Assembly: GCA_903820735.1 (NCBI GenBank) | Contig: CAIJIZ010000249.1 | Coordinates: 1-33,499 of the forward strand | Source of the DNA: an uncultured Pirellula sp. | GTDB lineage: Bacteria; Planctomycetota; Planctomycetia; Pirellulales; Pirellulaceae | Direction of reading: 5' to 3' | Length of the DNA stretch: 33,499 bases | Part shown: piece after piece, positions 7,903-17,500 of the stretch | How positions within the stretch are numbered: the first letter of the stretch is position 1 | Layout of the letters: each line of letters begins with the position of its first letter | Translations under genes and position numbers: made by a program | Notes under the pieces: model-generated | Database searches by the model: none | What the model was told of the DNA's origin: nothing | Seen by the model: only the letters and a program-made list of their open reading frames with translations

Positions 7903-9060
7903 ATGTTCCCAAAACATGCGCTGCAATCAACATCAATACCATCCTTTCTAATCGCTGCGATTCTTGGGGGCTTGTGTTCTACAGATTCTTTTTCGCAGGA
8001 ACCCACTTCACGAGGCGCTCGGACCCGGAGCGATAAACAAGGGCGGATAGTCGGACTGACCTATTGGGGCAAAGGTGGATTGAGACAATCCGCACCGGAG
8101 AATGTTTTCAACCTGACCAACGTTGAGATATCCTATGGAACAACACTCACGCGTGACGATATTGAGTTCTTGGCTTCGCTGCAGAACATCGAGGAATTGT
8201 CGTTCGGCGGAAATTTAGATGACGAGTACGTAGTGATTGAAGGTGACCTTACTCCACTTGCGAAACTCAAGCGGCTTAAGTCGTTGTTTCTATGCAAACG
8301 CGATATGCGTGACAGCGACCTTGCCTTTCTTCGTGAGTTGCCCAATCTGCAAACATTGGAATTCCTCGCAGGCTCTAATCCCTTAACTGAGAATGGATCG
8401 AGCGTTACAGACGCATGTGCCGAGTCCATAGGCCAAGCCAAAAATCTTCGCTGGCTACGAATAAACAACGGAGGCAACCTCACTGATCGGTTCATTGAGG
8501 GAATCAGTCAACACTCAAAGGAACTTGAGTTTCTTAACTTGGGTTCCGACAACCTTACCGATCGATCCTTACAGATGCTTGCCAAGCATTGTAGCGACCT
8601 AAAATCGATTGATTTATATTCCAAACAGTTTACGGACCAAGGCGTAGCATCTTTAGCATCCGCAAAACAGCTACGAGAAATATGGCTGGAATGCCCGTTG
8701 CTGACGCATGAGTCTGTAAACGTTCTTACGGAACTCAAAGATCTTCGCCACCTCTTGATCACTGCCCCAACGATCACCAACGAAGTCGTAGAAAAAGTGG
8801 CCAAACTACCTGAGTTGCAGATCCTTTGCCTGAGGAATACTCCGTTATCGGATGAGCAGTTTGCGATGTTTGCCAATCATCCGAATCTCGAATCAATTTT
8901 TGCCAACGGCCGAAATCTAACGATAGAAAAGGTTTTACAGGTGATCGCGACAATGCCGAAACTGGAGCATATGGACCTTCGTGAGGCAAAAGCGACCCAA
9001 AGTGCGGTGACTCGATTTCTTGCTGCACGAAAGTCTGCATCCAAAGAAAGTGATCGCTAA
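7903..9060 (+). CDS. Secreted leucine-rich-repeat protein
   Basis: The 385-aa protein begins with a signal-peptide-like N-terminus: hydrophobic SFLIAAILGGLCS at about 14-26, with cleavage plausible near SFSQ at 29-32. From about residue 75 on it is built of 23-26-residue leucine-rich repeats of the L-x-x-L-x-L type. Examples are LKRLKSLFL, LPNLQTLEF, KNLRWLRI, LEFLNLG, LKSIDLY and LPELQILCL. About ten or eleven units fill the rest. Such proteins are common secreted or periplasmic binding scaffolds in planctomycetes, and the partner is unknown. The gene lies between two tRNA-derived repeats and is convergent with the integrase pseudogene, 8 bp away. No strong ribosome binding site is visible at ATG 7903. 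Confidence 0.8.
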   Translation: MFPKHALQSTSIPSFLIAAILGGLCSTDSFSQEPTSRGARTRSDKQGRIVGLTYWGKGGLRQSAPENVFNLTNVEISYGTTLTRDDIEFLASLQNIEELSFGGNLDDEYVVIEGDLTPLAKLKRLKSLFLCKRDMRDSDLAFLRELPNLQTLEFLAGSNPLTENGSSVTDACAESIGQAKNLRWLRINNGGNLTDRFIEGISQHSKELEFLNLGSDNLTDRSLQMLAKHCSDLKSIDLYSKQFTDQGVASLASAKQLREIWLECPLLTHESVNVLTELKDLRHLLITAPTITNEVVEKVAKLPELQILCLRNTPLSDEQFAMFANHPNLESIFANGRNLTIEKVLQVIATMPKLEHMDLREAKATQSAVTRFLAARKSASKESDR

Positions 9061-9068
9061 ACAACCTC

Positions 9069-9580
9069 CTACATGAGCGGAGAACTTTTGCCATTACTCG
9101 GCCTTCCCGTACCATCAATCTCTCGTCCCTCCACCATCACCTTCGCCACGCCGGCCGCCTTGGCAAAATCATCTTCGGTGACCAGCAAATAACCCTGCTG
9201 AGCGATGCGAGGCGAGTTGCCGAGCCAGGAACATACCACGTGAAGTGGGAACTCTCGCTGGAGTTCTGTTTGCCTGCTAGCTCGCATCGAATGGAACAAT
9301 CGTGGCCAACCTGAGACGCCGGCGCGGCGCTAGAGGCGAGTCATTTCGGTGCGGAGGATCGCGTTCTTGCCAGCCCATCGCCGTGTTGGCAGCCGCACGG
9401 TACTGGGGAGCCGCGACCACATACTCGCTCTTGTCACCGAAGATCTCAAACGCTTCATCGAGAATCGGTCGAAGCTCAGGGAAGAACATCGGGCAGCTAC
9501 GAATGCCAAGGCCAAAGTGATGTTCCACTTAGGGATCTGGGATGCTCATCCGGTTGATTTCCCAATCGATGTACGCTCTA
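9069..9580 (-). pseudogene. Tyrosine recombinase/integrase, C-terminal part, disrupted
   Basis: Read from 9580 leftwards, the minus strand encodes YIDWEINRMSIPDP, a stop, VEHHFGLGIRSCPMFFPELR, and then EIFGDKSEYVV. A frameshift follows near 9366-9378. The frame continues with NAILRTEMTRL, a TAG stop (9330-9332) and RRAGVSGWPRLFHSMRASR, and goes on through WLGN and YLLVT to the stop at 9069. The H-x-x-R of box II (FHSMR), the LG-N motif and the nucleophile-position Tyr (GYLLVT) are those of phage-type tyrosine recombinases. The N-terminal half is missing; the reading begins exactly where a toxin remnant ends (9578). At least two nonsense codons and one frameshift make it non-functional. It was probably the integrase of an element inserted at tRNA-Ser. 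Confidence 0.8.
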
Positions 9581-9707
9581 TCCGTTAATCAACTGTTCAT
9601 ATTCATCATGGTTGCCAATCCAAAACCAAACAATAGTACCCCCGTCCTCAACACCAAGAGCGTGGTAAGCAATTCCGACTCGAACCAGATGTTGCATGGT
9701 GAATCAT
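9578..9707 (-). pseudogene. RelE/ParE-like toxin, N-terminal region deleted
   Basis: The last 39 codons (9697-9578) encode MQHLVRVGIAYHALGVEDGG followed by TIVWFWIGNHDEYEQLI, the C-terminal core and tail typical of RelE/ParE-like toxins of about 85-90 aa. The usual first ~45 residues are absent. An ATG at 9707 overlaps the antitoxin stop as ATGA, which is where an intact toxin would start, but its frame stops after 19 codons. So a deletion just inside the start removed most of the N-terminal half. The stop at 9578 sits at the edge of the integrase remnant, which suggests a recombination joint. The product should be inactive. Confidence 0.7.
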
Positions 9708-9925
9708 AGAGGATTCGTCTGGCCGCTTCGGAACGCGCGTAAAGCCGCTTGAGCAAGCGAATCCAGTTTCCCTGACGTAGCGTCTTTCTCGATTTGCTCA
9801 TCCCAGCGATCCCCATCAAAACGCAAAAACCACTCGCGAAACTTCAAAAGTTCAGCGGGCGGCAATTTCGAGATGGTTTGCTCTAATTCTCTACAAAAAA
9901 GAGCCGTTCGAACCTCCGAAAACAT
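9704..9925 (-). CDS. Antitoxin of a RelE/ParE-type module
   Basis: The 73-aa protein contains ELEQTISKLPPAELLKFREW, then DGDRWDEQIEKDATSGKLD, and ends FRSGQTNPL. This layout is characteristic of a widespread cyanobacterial/planctomycete antitoxin group whose gene directly precedes a RelE/ParE-like toxin, usually with an ATGA overlap as seen here at 9704-9707. The ATG at 9925 is the best start. A longer frame upstream to 10249 crosses the tRNA-derived repeat and is not credible. The antitoxin frame is complete although its toxin has lost the N-terminal half. It lies just outside the repeat at 9943, reading away from it. Confidence 0.7.
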   Translation of the reverse strand: MFSEVRTALFCRELEQTISKLPPAELLKFREWFLRFDGDRWDEQIEKDATSGKLDSLAQAALRAFRSGQTNPL

Positions 9926-9942
9926 TGGGAAAACACCCAAAA

Positions 9943-10030
9943 GTTCGGTTCCTGTCCTCTCCGTTAGCTTTTTGAAGCCCGTGCTGCAAAACCCTGGTTT
10001 TCCCAGGGTTTTTCGCATGTCTGGCCAATC
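9943..10030 (+). repeat. tRNA-Ser 3'-end-like repeat, copy 3
   Basis: Bases 9943-9963 match the tRNA-Ser T-arm/acceptor end at 19 of 21 positions, with TCCTGTCCTCTCCG identical. The terminator and about 20 bp beyond it are also related. Compared with copy 2 the similarity extends upstream as well (GGAAAACA...AAGTTCGGTTCCT). A CATGCACGTGCATG palindrome at 10052-10065 sits at the same offset (about 110 bp) as the palindrome of copy 2; the tRNA locus has none there. It reads as a former attachment site. Confidence 0.75.
9988..10014 (+). terminator. Terminator hairpin within repeat copy 3
   Basis: AAAACCCTGG (9988-9997) and CCAGGGTTTT (10003-10012) form a perfect 10-bp stem with loop ttttc, followed by T and TC. 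Relative to the tRNA-Ser terminator one base pair is changed on both sides (C-G to T-A), so pairing is kept. Confidence 0.75.
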
Positions 10031-10196
10031 GCTTTGGCTTTCCTGCACGTCCATGCACGTGCATGCTTGCAGGTGCTGCCCCCGATAAATCAACAACCCT
10101 AGTGCGCTGCCTTGGTACCTGGTGAGTCGTCTTGTGAGTCGCCAGAGTCGCCTCAGAACCCTCGTTTTCAAAGGGAAAACAGGTAGTTTTGAAGAA

Positions 10197-10217
10197 GAGG
10201 CGGTAGGATTCGAACTA
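10197..10217 (-). repeat. Inverted T-arm-like motif, copy B
   Basis: Near-identical (20/21) to 7683-7703. It lies 254 bp after the start of repeat copy 3 and contains GGATTCGAAC, the reverse complement of the tRNA T-arm core. The surrounding 10066-10419 shows no gene. Confidence 0.75.
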
Positions 10218-10419
10218 TCAGACGGATGTTTTGAAACGCGCCGAAACATCCTATCACTCCATCCAAATTATTGTTCGGTTCACAAGTGACTGATATCATT
10301 CAACTTCGGATCGAGGTTAGCTTGCGTGATAGGCTGCATTTGTGCGGTCTACAGAGTTTAGGCTGATCCGTATAAAAACAAGTTGTATCGCCACCTGCCT
10401 ATTATTGGAGAATCCACGA

Positions 10420-10899
10420 ATGCCCACCTGTCCCGTCTGCGAGAAGCAGGTGTCCATTTTCCAATGGGACCTCTTTGGCCGCGGATGTTATGCATGCGTC
10501 AGGATCGATCCAAGGGCGTTCGACGGCGTCCTTGAGGATCCCTGTCCCCAATGTGGGAGCTGGGCGGTGTATGCGACGACGGCTCCGGCACTTGCTTACG
10601 TACAAACGAAGAATGGTCCAGTACCTTCGAAGGTTGCTCCAGGCCTCTTCATTATTGGTTGCTCTGATTGCGGTGGTGCCTACTTCAGGTTTAACCGCGA
10701 GGGCGCGGCGGCTTTGCCTGAAACGCCAGGGTGGCTGGGGCGTGAACAGCTAAAGAAACGAGAGAACTACCAAGTACATTGTCCTTCGTGTGATGCACTA
10801 CTCAACGTCGCAACTCAATCTGGAATTCGTGTCTCAGACGACGAACCGAGGCGAGCCTATTGTGAAGCGTGTAATCGAGAGATCAGCGACTTGTTTTGA
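10420..10899 (+). CDS. Zinc-ribbon protein with six CxxC motifs
   Basis: This 159-aa cytoplasmic protein starts MPTCPVCEKQ. It has six CxxC knuckles: CPVC, CYAC, CPQC, CSDC, CPSC and CEAC, which pair naturally into three zinc ribbons at about residues 4-25, 45-85 and 122-152. The segment between the second and third includes FIIGCSDCGGAYFRFNREG. I do not recognise a specific family; such proteins usually mediate protein or nucleic-acid contacts. ATG 10420 is preferred over an upstream in-frame start at 10342 because GGAG (10407-10410) sits 9 nt before it and the first knuckle begins at once. It stands alone between two decayed toxin-antitoxin loci. Confidence 0.7.
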   Translation: MPTCPVCEKQVSIFQWDLFGRGCYACVRIDPRAFDGVLEDPCPQCGSWAVYATTAPALAYVQTKNGPVPSKVAPGLFIIGCSDCGGAYFRFNREGAAALPETPGWLGREQLKKRENYQVHCPSCDALLNVATQSGIRVSDDEPRRAYCEACNREISDLF

Positions 10900-10939
10900 C
10901 CAAGTTTGACTCGCACAGGCGACATAACAAAGCGGTCAC

Positions 10940-10972
10940 CCCTCCACCATCATCTTCGCCACGCCGGCCGCC
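10940..10972 (-). pseudogene. Integrase C-terminal scrap (33 bp)
   Basis: These 33 bp match 9127-9159, inside the integrase pseudogene, with one mismatch. On the minus strand they encode AAGVAKMMVEG, corresponding to AAGVAKVMVEG there, and a TGA follows directly. The match ends abruptly at 10972, where coding sequence of a PIN-domain toxin begins on the plus strand. It appears to be the end of a second, related integrase left at a deletion joint. Confidence 0.7.
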
Positions 10973-11257
10973 GCAGAAAGGCTTGATTTATTAACGGATA
11001 TCGAAGTCCTCGCGATTACTGCTGAAGCCAAGAGCCTAGCTGCCGAACTTATGCTCCGATATGGCATTCCCCAATCCGAGCCACGAGATGCACTTCACAT
11101 TTCCCTTGCCGCAGTCCACGGTATAGAATTACTTCTGACGTGGAATTTCCGACATATCGCAAACGCCGAGACACGCGCGACTATCGAGCAGATATGTAGG
11201 GATTGTGGCTACAAACCGCCCTCAATTTGCTCGCCGGATGAATTAATAGGAGACTGA
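10973..11257 (+). pseudogene. PIN-domain (VapC-like) toxin, N-terminal half missing
   Basis: From 10973 the plus strand reads AERLDLLTDIEVLAITAEAK, then EPRDALHISLAAVHG, ELLLTWNFRHIANAE and ICRDCGYKPPSICSPDEL, ending at TGA 11255-11257. This is the C-terminal half of a PIN-domain nuclease, with the conserved acidic residue in RDALHI and the LLTWNxRHIAN motif of this subgroup. The first ~60-70 residues, which should hold the first catalytic Asp, are absent; an integrase scrap occupies their place. The first in-frame ATG (11051) would give only 68 residues. An inactive remnant is the best reading. Confidence 0.75.
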
Positions 11258-11261
11258 GAAA

Positions 11262-11477
11262 ATGATGAATGATCCTATCAATGATGAGATACTGCGAATC
11301 AAGCGGGAGTTGGCAAGTCAATTCGGTAATGATCTCGACCGGATCGTCGCAGACATAAAATCAAGGGAACGCAACACTGTTACCCTAGAGCCACGGGTAT
11401 TCCCTACACAAACCAGCGGAAGGTTCCAGGTCGCCTTGGCGAACCTTGTGATTACGTGGAGATTGTTTGTACGCTAA
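11262..11477 (+). CDS. Antitoxin-like protein downstream of the PIN remnant
   Basis: The 71-aa protein begins MMNDPINDEILRIKRELASQ and continues FGNDLDRIVADIKSRE. Small proteins with this DPI-x-x-E-x-x-R-x-(R/K)-x-x-x-A-x-(R/Q)-F-x-x-D-L-D-x-I pattern usually lie just after this PIN subgroup and are presumed antitoxins. It starts 4 nt after the toxin stop, with GGAG at 11250-11253. The last ~20 residues (FQVALANLVITWRLFVR) look unlike the hydrophilic end expected, so the native C-terminus may have been replaced at a joint near 11420. The role is inferred from context and pattern recall. Confidence 0.55.
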   Translation: MMNDPINDEILRIKRELASQFGNDLDRIVADIKSRERNTVTLEPRVFPTQTSGRFQVALANLVITWRLFVR

Positions 11478-11493
11478 AATCTTGGTTGCCCAG

Positions 11494-11579
11494 GTGGTGA
11501 TCGACGCGAATGTTTTGAGCCGATGCCGATGTCCTTTCTCGGTGGTGGCGGATTTGGCGAGCTATTGAGGATTGAATGA
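11494..11579 (+). pseudogene. Possible coding scraps before the giant gene
   Basis: Bases 11494-11520 encode VVIDANVLS, like the N-terminus of a PIN toxin, but the frame is soon lost. A second short frame encodes EPMPMSFLGGGGFGELLRIE and stops at 11577-11579, overlapping the giant gene's ATG as ATGA. Both look like ends of lost genes. The match is short and could be chance. Confidence 0.25.
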
Positions 11580-14500
11580 CTAGCATGAAACTTTTTTCTT
11601 TGTTTTCTTCCCGTCATAAAAGGAGTCGTTTGAAGGGGCAAGCTCGCATATTGTCCTACGAAGTTCTCGAGTTGCGCCGACTCTTGGCTTTAGAGATTCT
11701 TAGGGATGTGATCAATCCTGGCGTGGATATCCATTATTACGATCCCGAAGAGATCGTCGTTCATGCAGGGGTCAAGCTTGACGCGGGGGGGAAATCGATC
11801 AAGCTTGAGTCGCCTAAGATCACTATTTATTCGGATGTTCGTCTTGGGTCAGAACAAGTAGTGGGTGGAGGCATTACGCTTAAAGCTTATAATGTCTACG
11901 ATGAAAGAGGAAGTCCTGTAGCGCTTGGCCGTGTTGCTATCGGCGCAAATGCAAAGTTGCAAGGCAGTTCGATTTCCATCTTTGGGGAGCACTTAGTGCA
12001 ACTCAATACGACGCAGGGCTCGACTAGCTTCATCGCAAAGGCTGATATCACTATTGGATCTGCTCATGGAACCGTGGATCTGGGATCAGATTCGGGTTCT
12101 TCGAACTATCAGCCTGCGGGAGCACCGCCTCTGACGATTCATACTGGAGGTGGTGACCTGTCGATCTCAGGTGATTCGATCATCATCGGAGCAAACAGTG
12201 TCTTGCACACAGGTGGTGGTAAGCTTGAGCTCAGCGGTCGGGGGGATATCGATATACAGTATGCGACGACACTTGATACCCAAAGCTCCTCGAGTATCTC
12301 GCCTGGAGAGATTTCAATCCGCTCGGACAATCGATTGGTGTATCTCCCAATATCTATTTACGACACCTTTGCTTTATCGACACGGCCCAACACCACCTCC
12401 TCGATCAAGGTTGGTGAGAAGGTTATGATCAAGGGAGGTGACATTACGTTGGATTCCAAAGCCGGGGATCAAGGGTTGCTTGTCGATCCGAGTTTCTTAA
12501 GGGATGGCACTAGCTCTGGTTTGATGAACGTTGCCCGACTAAAGGATGTTTCCACGATCGGTTTGGAAGCTCTAAATGAATTGATTCCATTTCCAATTTC
12601 CATTTTGGTGCGAAAGCCCAATTCCCAAATCACATTGTCCTCGGGGGTTAAGATCGATGCGGCAGGCGATTTAACGATCTCTAGCCAATCCGATGCTTTT
12701 GCGATCGCGACAGCCGTATGGAAGTTTATCGATGCTGTTGTTCCTTTTTTCGGTGGTGCTGTTGGAGTCAGCTATACCGATGCGATCGCTAAACTCGATG
12801 TGCTCCATGATGCTCAGTTGACAGCATCGCAGAACGTGAGTCTTGTCACCCATGTTGGCAATATCACTAGTTCCTCGGCGGGGGTAGATACCGAGAAAAC
12901 CAAACGAAACATAGCCGTGGGATTGGCAATTCAAAACTCAACCGCTCACCTGGCGGTTTCGCAGGGCTCTGAAATCGCGGCAGGTAAGCAAGTTTATATT
13001 GACGCAAGCGCCAAAGATCTCAAGCAGGCTCAGGCCCGATCGTCGTCTTTCGGTGATCTCTATGCTGGGATCGTTGTGGCAGGTGTGGAGGGGGCCACGA
13101 GTGTCGAGGCCCTCGTAGATGGGCATGTCTATGCCTTTGGCTCCGCTCCGGCAAAAGAACTCACTTTCGATCCGCAGACCCAGATCGACTATGCCGATAA
13201 CGCATTGATTTTCGATCGAGATGTTCCTTTTCATGACGGTGAATCAATCAACTACCGTATCAAGTTGGGCGTGGAGCTTCCAAGCTTGCAGGATGGGCAA
13301 CAACTCTTTGCAATGGTTGATCCATCGAATCGACGAAAGCTTAAGCTTGCCGACTCAAAGTCGAACTTTCATTTGAGAAAGGCTATTTCGTTTGGCCTGG
13401 CCTACCCGACATTGACCGACGCCAAGGGTAACAAAGTATCGATTTTTCAGATCGATTCCGTAGATAATTCGTTGCTGTTTGAGTGGCCTGATGACGCCCC
13501 CTTGTTTGCAGATGGTCAATCCGTTTTTTTCTCCCCCGCATCGAGTCGGTTTATCGGGCACAATGACCCTGCCGGTCATCTTATCGGTGAGTTGCCCCAG
13601 GGCGATTATCGTGTTGAATTGCTTCCTGGGTCTACGCCGCGCGCACTGCGATTGATCGATTCTCAGGGCAAGGTTGTGGATTTGAATGACAACCCTGTTT
13701 TTCAAACGGAATCAGGACGTTGGCTCCAAGTGTCGCTCTTCGACTCAGATCAGGGGACGGTCGATTTCAATTTCGATCCGTCATCGCCGATCGCTCCCCC
13801 GAACCAAAAAGATTCAAGCAATCCTGCTTGGACTCTGAAGGCTGGAGAGAAGCTGCGCTACATGGGAGCCTTGGGTACACGCCTTGTGGGTATTGAATCC
13901 CAAGTGGATTATTATGCGATCCCCGATCCGTCCTCTCCTGGGGTGGTGCAGCTAGCTGCTAGCTATCGGCAGGCCAAAAGCGCTGCAGCGGGACTTGTCA
14001 ATGTAGCTCCGCAACTCGAAGCGGTGTTAGGGACGATCGGTGGAAGGGGTGCGGTATCCATCTCGAACGTCAATCTCGATGGCAAAATCGTTCTGGCCGT
14101 TGATCCGATGATTCAAAGTCCGATCCCAGTGGTTTACCACGCGTCTCCCGGACTTGCGCTCGACGGGCTTGTTGATGGCACAACCTACTTTGCATCTTCG
14201 GTAGTGAATTCGGAAATGTCTAGCGATAGGCCGGAGTATTTCTTGGAACTCCGAGAAAGCCAAGAGGTCGGGACTGCTCCGATCGTGGTTCGAAAGCGAC
14301 ATGTTTTGGTTGATGCAAACGGCAGTCGCTTCCCAGTCGCCAGCATTGATGCGATGACGCAATGGCTATCGGTAGAGCTCCCTTCGGACGTCCATTTCTC
14401 AGGAGTGGATTCATCTGCGTTGGACGGAAGAGTTTCGCATCGGGCTTTAAGCAGCGATTTCATCCAGTTTTGGAGTACCGCTGACACAGGCCAATTCGCG

Positions 14501-17500
14501 TTGCAAGTGTTCGACCCTGCTGACACGACACAATCCAAGCTTCTGAGGACTCGCATGCTTGCTTGGAATGCGACTGCTGCACAGGTGCAAGCGGCATTGC
14601 AAGAGATTCTCTCGAGCAGTGTGCAGGTACTTGGCGTCGGTACCGCTGAATCGCCATGGTTGATTTATTCCCCAGGAGTGACTTTTTCGGATCCTGCTAC
14701 TATGGATTTGCTCGACGGTCAGATCCTCTATCGCACGCTTGATGAGAATTACTTCACTGTTGAAACAGATTCAAAAGTAGGATCTTTTGTTTTGGAGATG
14801 CAGCGTGGAGCACAGGTCATTCGCTCTAAAGCGATTGCTTGGAACGCAACTTCAGGTGACGTGCAGAACGCGTTGAGTGGATTCAATTTGCAGACTTTGG
14901 TATTTGGGCGAGGTACCTCGGATAATCCCTGGGTAATTCGCTGTTGGAGTCAGAGCATTGATCCATCGGCGTTGTTAACGTTTCAGCCGAGTTGGGGGTT
15001 GGGCCAATTTGGCTTGATTGCAAACGAGGCCTACTACGTGCAGATTGCTCCTTCGGCAATGCAAAGTATACCTGGGTCGCTGGTTTTGGGCCTAGCGATC
15101 GAACCGACTACCTTGGATAAACCGATTCCCGAGCGTCTATCGCTTTTTGGTGCAACTGAGTTTCATGCTGAGCGTGAAATCGTTCCGACAGGTATCAGCC
15201 ATGCTTTATCCACAACACAAGATGGAATTTATATTCAGGCCGATTTGATTTCGAAGGATGTTTTGCGCACCGGGGTCGATAGGCGATTGCAGAAACAAAA
15301 AGAGTATGACGCCGAGCTCTCTAAGAAACAGAAGCTGCTTTCTTTGATCCCGATTTTCAATTCGAATTTAGGTAATCTGTTCGGCTTACTAAAGACGGAA
15401 TTCGAGACTAGTCCACTTGCAATTCAATCCGGGGACGATTTGCTTTTTTCCGTCAGTCCAACTGTGGCTTGGATGCATGTTAATAATTCGGTTCGGGCTA
15501 TTGTTCAGCAGAATGCTCGTTTGGTCACTGCAGGCAGGGTAGATGTTCAAGCGAACATCGTTGAATATCTGACGACCAAAGCTCAGGCGACGGTCTCGGC
15601 CCCATCGAAGACCAGGGTGGGAGCAGCCGTCAGTGTGAATTGGGTTCGCATCAGCAATTCGGTTGATGCATTGATCGAGTCCAACGCGCAGGTGACGGGT
15701 GCGGCAGGCGTCTGGGTGGATTCGGAAACCACTTACCCATGGCAGGGGCTGGTTTATCTCAATCCCAACGCAACGAATCAGCTTGACCCGTTACCGGTAT
15801 TGGGCAAAACAGCGTACAAGCTTCTCAGTGGGCAAAACGGTACCGGTATATTTACGGGCAAGATTGGATTGAATGACTTTGTATTGAATCACTATACCTC
15901 TGCTGCTTCGCATTCCGCAATCAAGGATCAGAGCATTCCATGGGCTGTATCGACTAGTCTTTCATGGCTCGATCTGCAAAATCAAACCTGGGCTCAGATC
16001 GAAGACGGAGCTCAGATCAACACGATTCAATCGACCCCGACATCTCTTGGTACCCTGACGATTGTGCCTTCGGAGAACCAACCGGTTGTGTTGTCTTCTC
16101 AAACCAATGCGATCCAGACAAGCTTCACGGGGAATGTTATTGCGAACATCGATATCAATTTGGTTTCTATCGGTAGAACGAGGAACAACCTACCCTTTAT
16201 TAATTCCGACATTGGTACCAATAGCGGCCAGCAAGCGTTGGGGGGAGCTGTTGGGTCGTTTGCATTTGGAACCGATACCCGAGCGGTCTTGGGCGGATTG
16301 AGGAAAAAAGGTCAGCCCGGAGTTGCTCAGCCTGAGCGCATCCCCAAAGCTCCGCTTACAGTGAACGCTGGCTCTGCAGGGCTAGATATACAAGCGATCA
16401 ACAATGTGACGATTATTCAAGCAAGTCAGGGATCCGGTAAAGCGACCAACTTTGGTTTCTCAGGATCCGGAGCGATCGCAAAAGGCTCCCAAGCGAACGC
16501 TTATGCAGCGATTGAGGCCGGTAGCGTTGATCGAATGTTTTCCCCTGAAGGTGCTAAAGCTAGAATTCAAATCCGAAATCCGGATTCTCGGTCAAGCGAT
16601 GGTATCCGTATTACCGCATCAGATGATACGCAACTGATTCCGATTTCAGGTGCCGTTTTTATTTCTGAAAACAAGGGGGCTGGAGTAAGCACCTCCATCG
16701 CAGAGCTTCATCGGAATGTCTCAAGCTTAATAACCGGCCTGACGCTCAGCGATGATCCGGCCTCTATGGCGAGCCTTAAAAGGATCCCCCTGGAGATCAC
16801 GGTTGATGGGAATATCCAAGTGAATGCCGACGCAACGGGCTTGGTGATTCCGACAGCTATCGCTGCTGCTATCGCATCGGGGAGCAAGCCTACTGGTCGG
16901 GCAGAGTTCGCGCCGGATGAGCAGGTGGAAAACGCCGCTCAACAGGGCAAGGGCGTTTTCGGTATTGCCATTTCTGGGGATTATTCGCTGGCAGATGTCG
17001 ACGATTGTGTTCGATCGATAATCGACCTTTCTTCTTCCGATGGACTAACAGGTTCCATAGTCAATCCGAGGATGAGTAATCCCAAATTGCAAACGCATGC
17101 TCAGAACACAACGGTTGCAACCTCGAGTTCCGGAGCTGCAGCTATAGTTTCAGGTAATGGATCGTCGCTGGGTTTAGCCGGATCGGTCGCAATGATTGTC
17201 GGGGTTTCCGAAACGCACGCTATTGTCCGAAATGCGACTCTCGGTAGATATTCGTTAGAGATTTTGGCGGAAGACCAAAGACGAATCGGGAGCATTGCTG
17301 CCGGCGGTAGCGGCACGCGATCCCCAAACAAGGACGCTTGGACCGTTAATTCAGTAGGGTCTTTTGTCAGGAATCATCTGACTACCAACACCGAGGCGCT
17401 CATCGAAAGCATTGCAGGGGAGAACCTGGGGAGCATCTCCGTGCGGGCACTTGATTCCGATGTAGTTTGGGCGGCTGCAGGATCGTTTCAATTCAATCTG

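Noticed and set aside
9926-10249. N-terminal extension of the RelE-type antitoxin
   Set aside because: The extra residues read through the tRNA-like repeat and inverted T-arm in reverse; the family-like part begins near the ATG at 9925.
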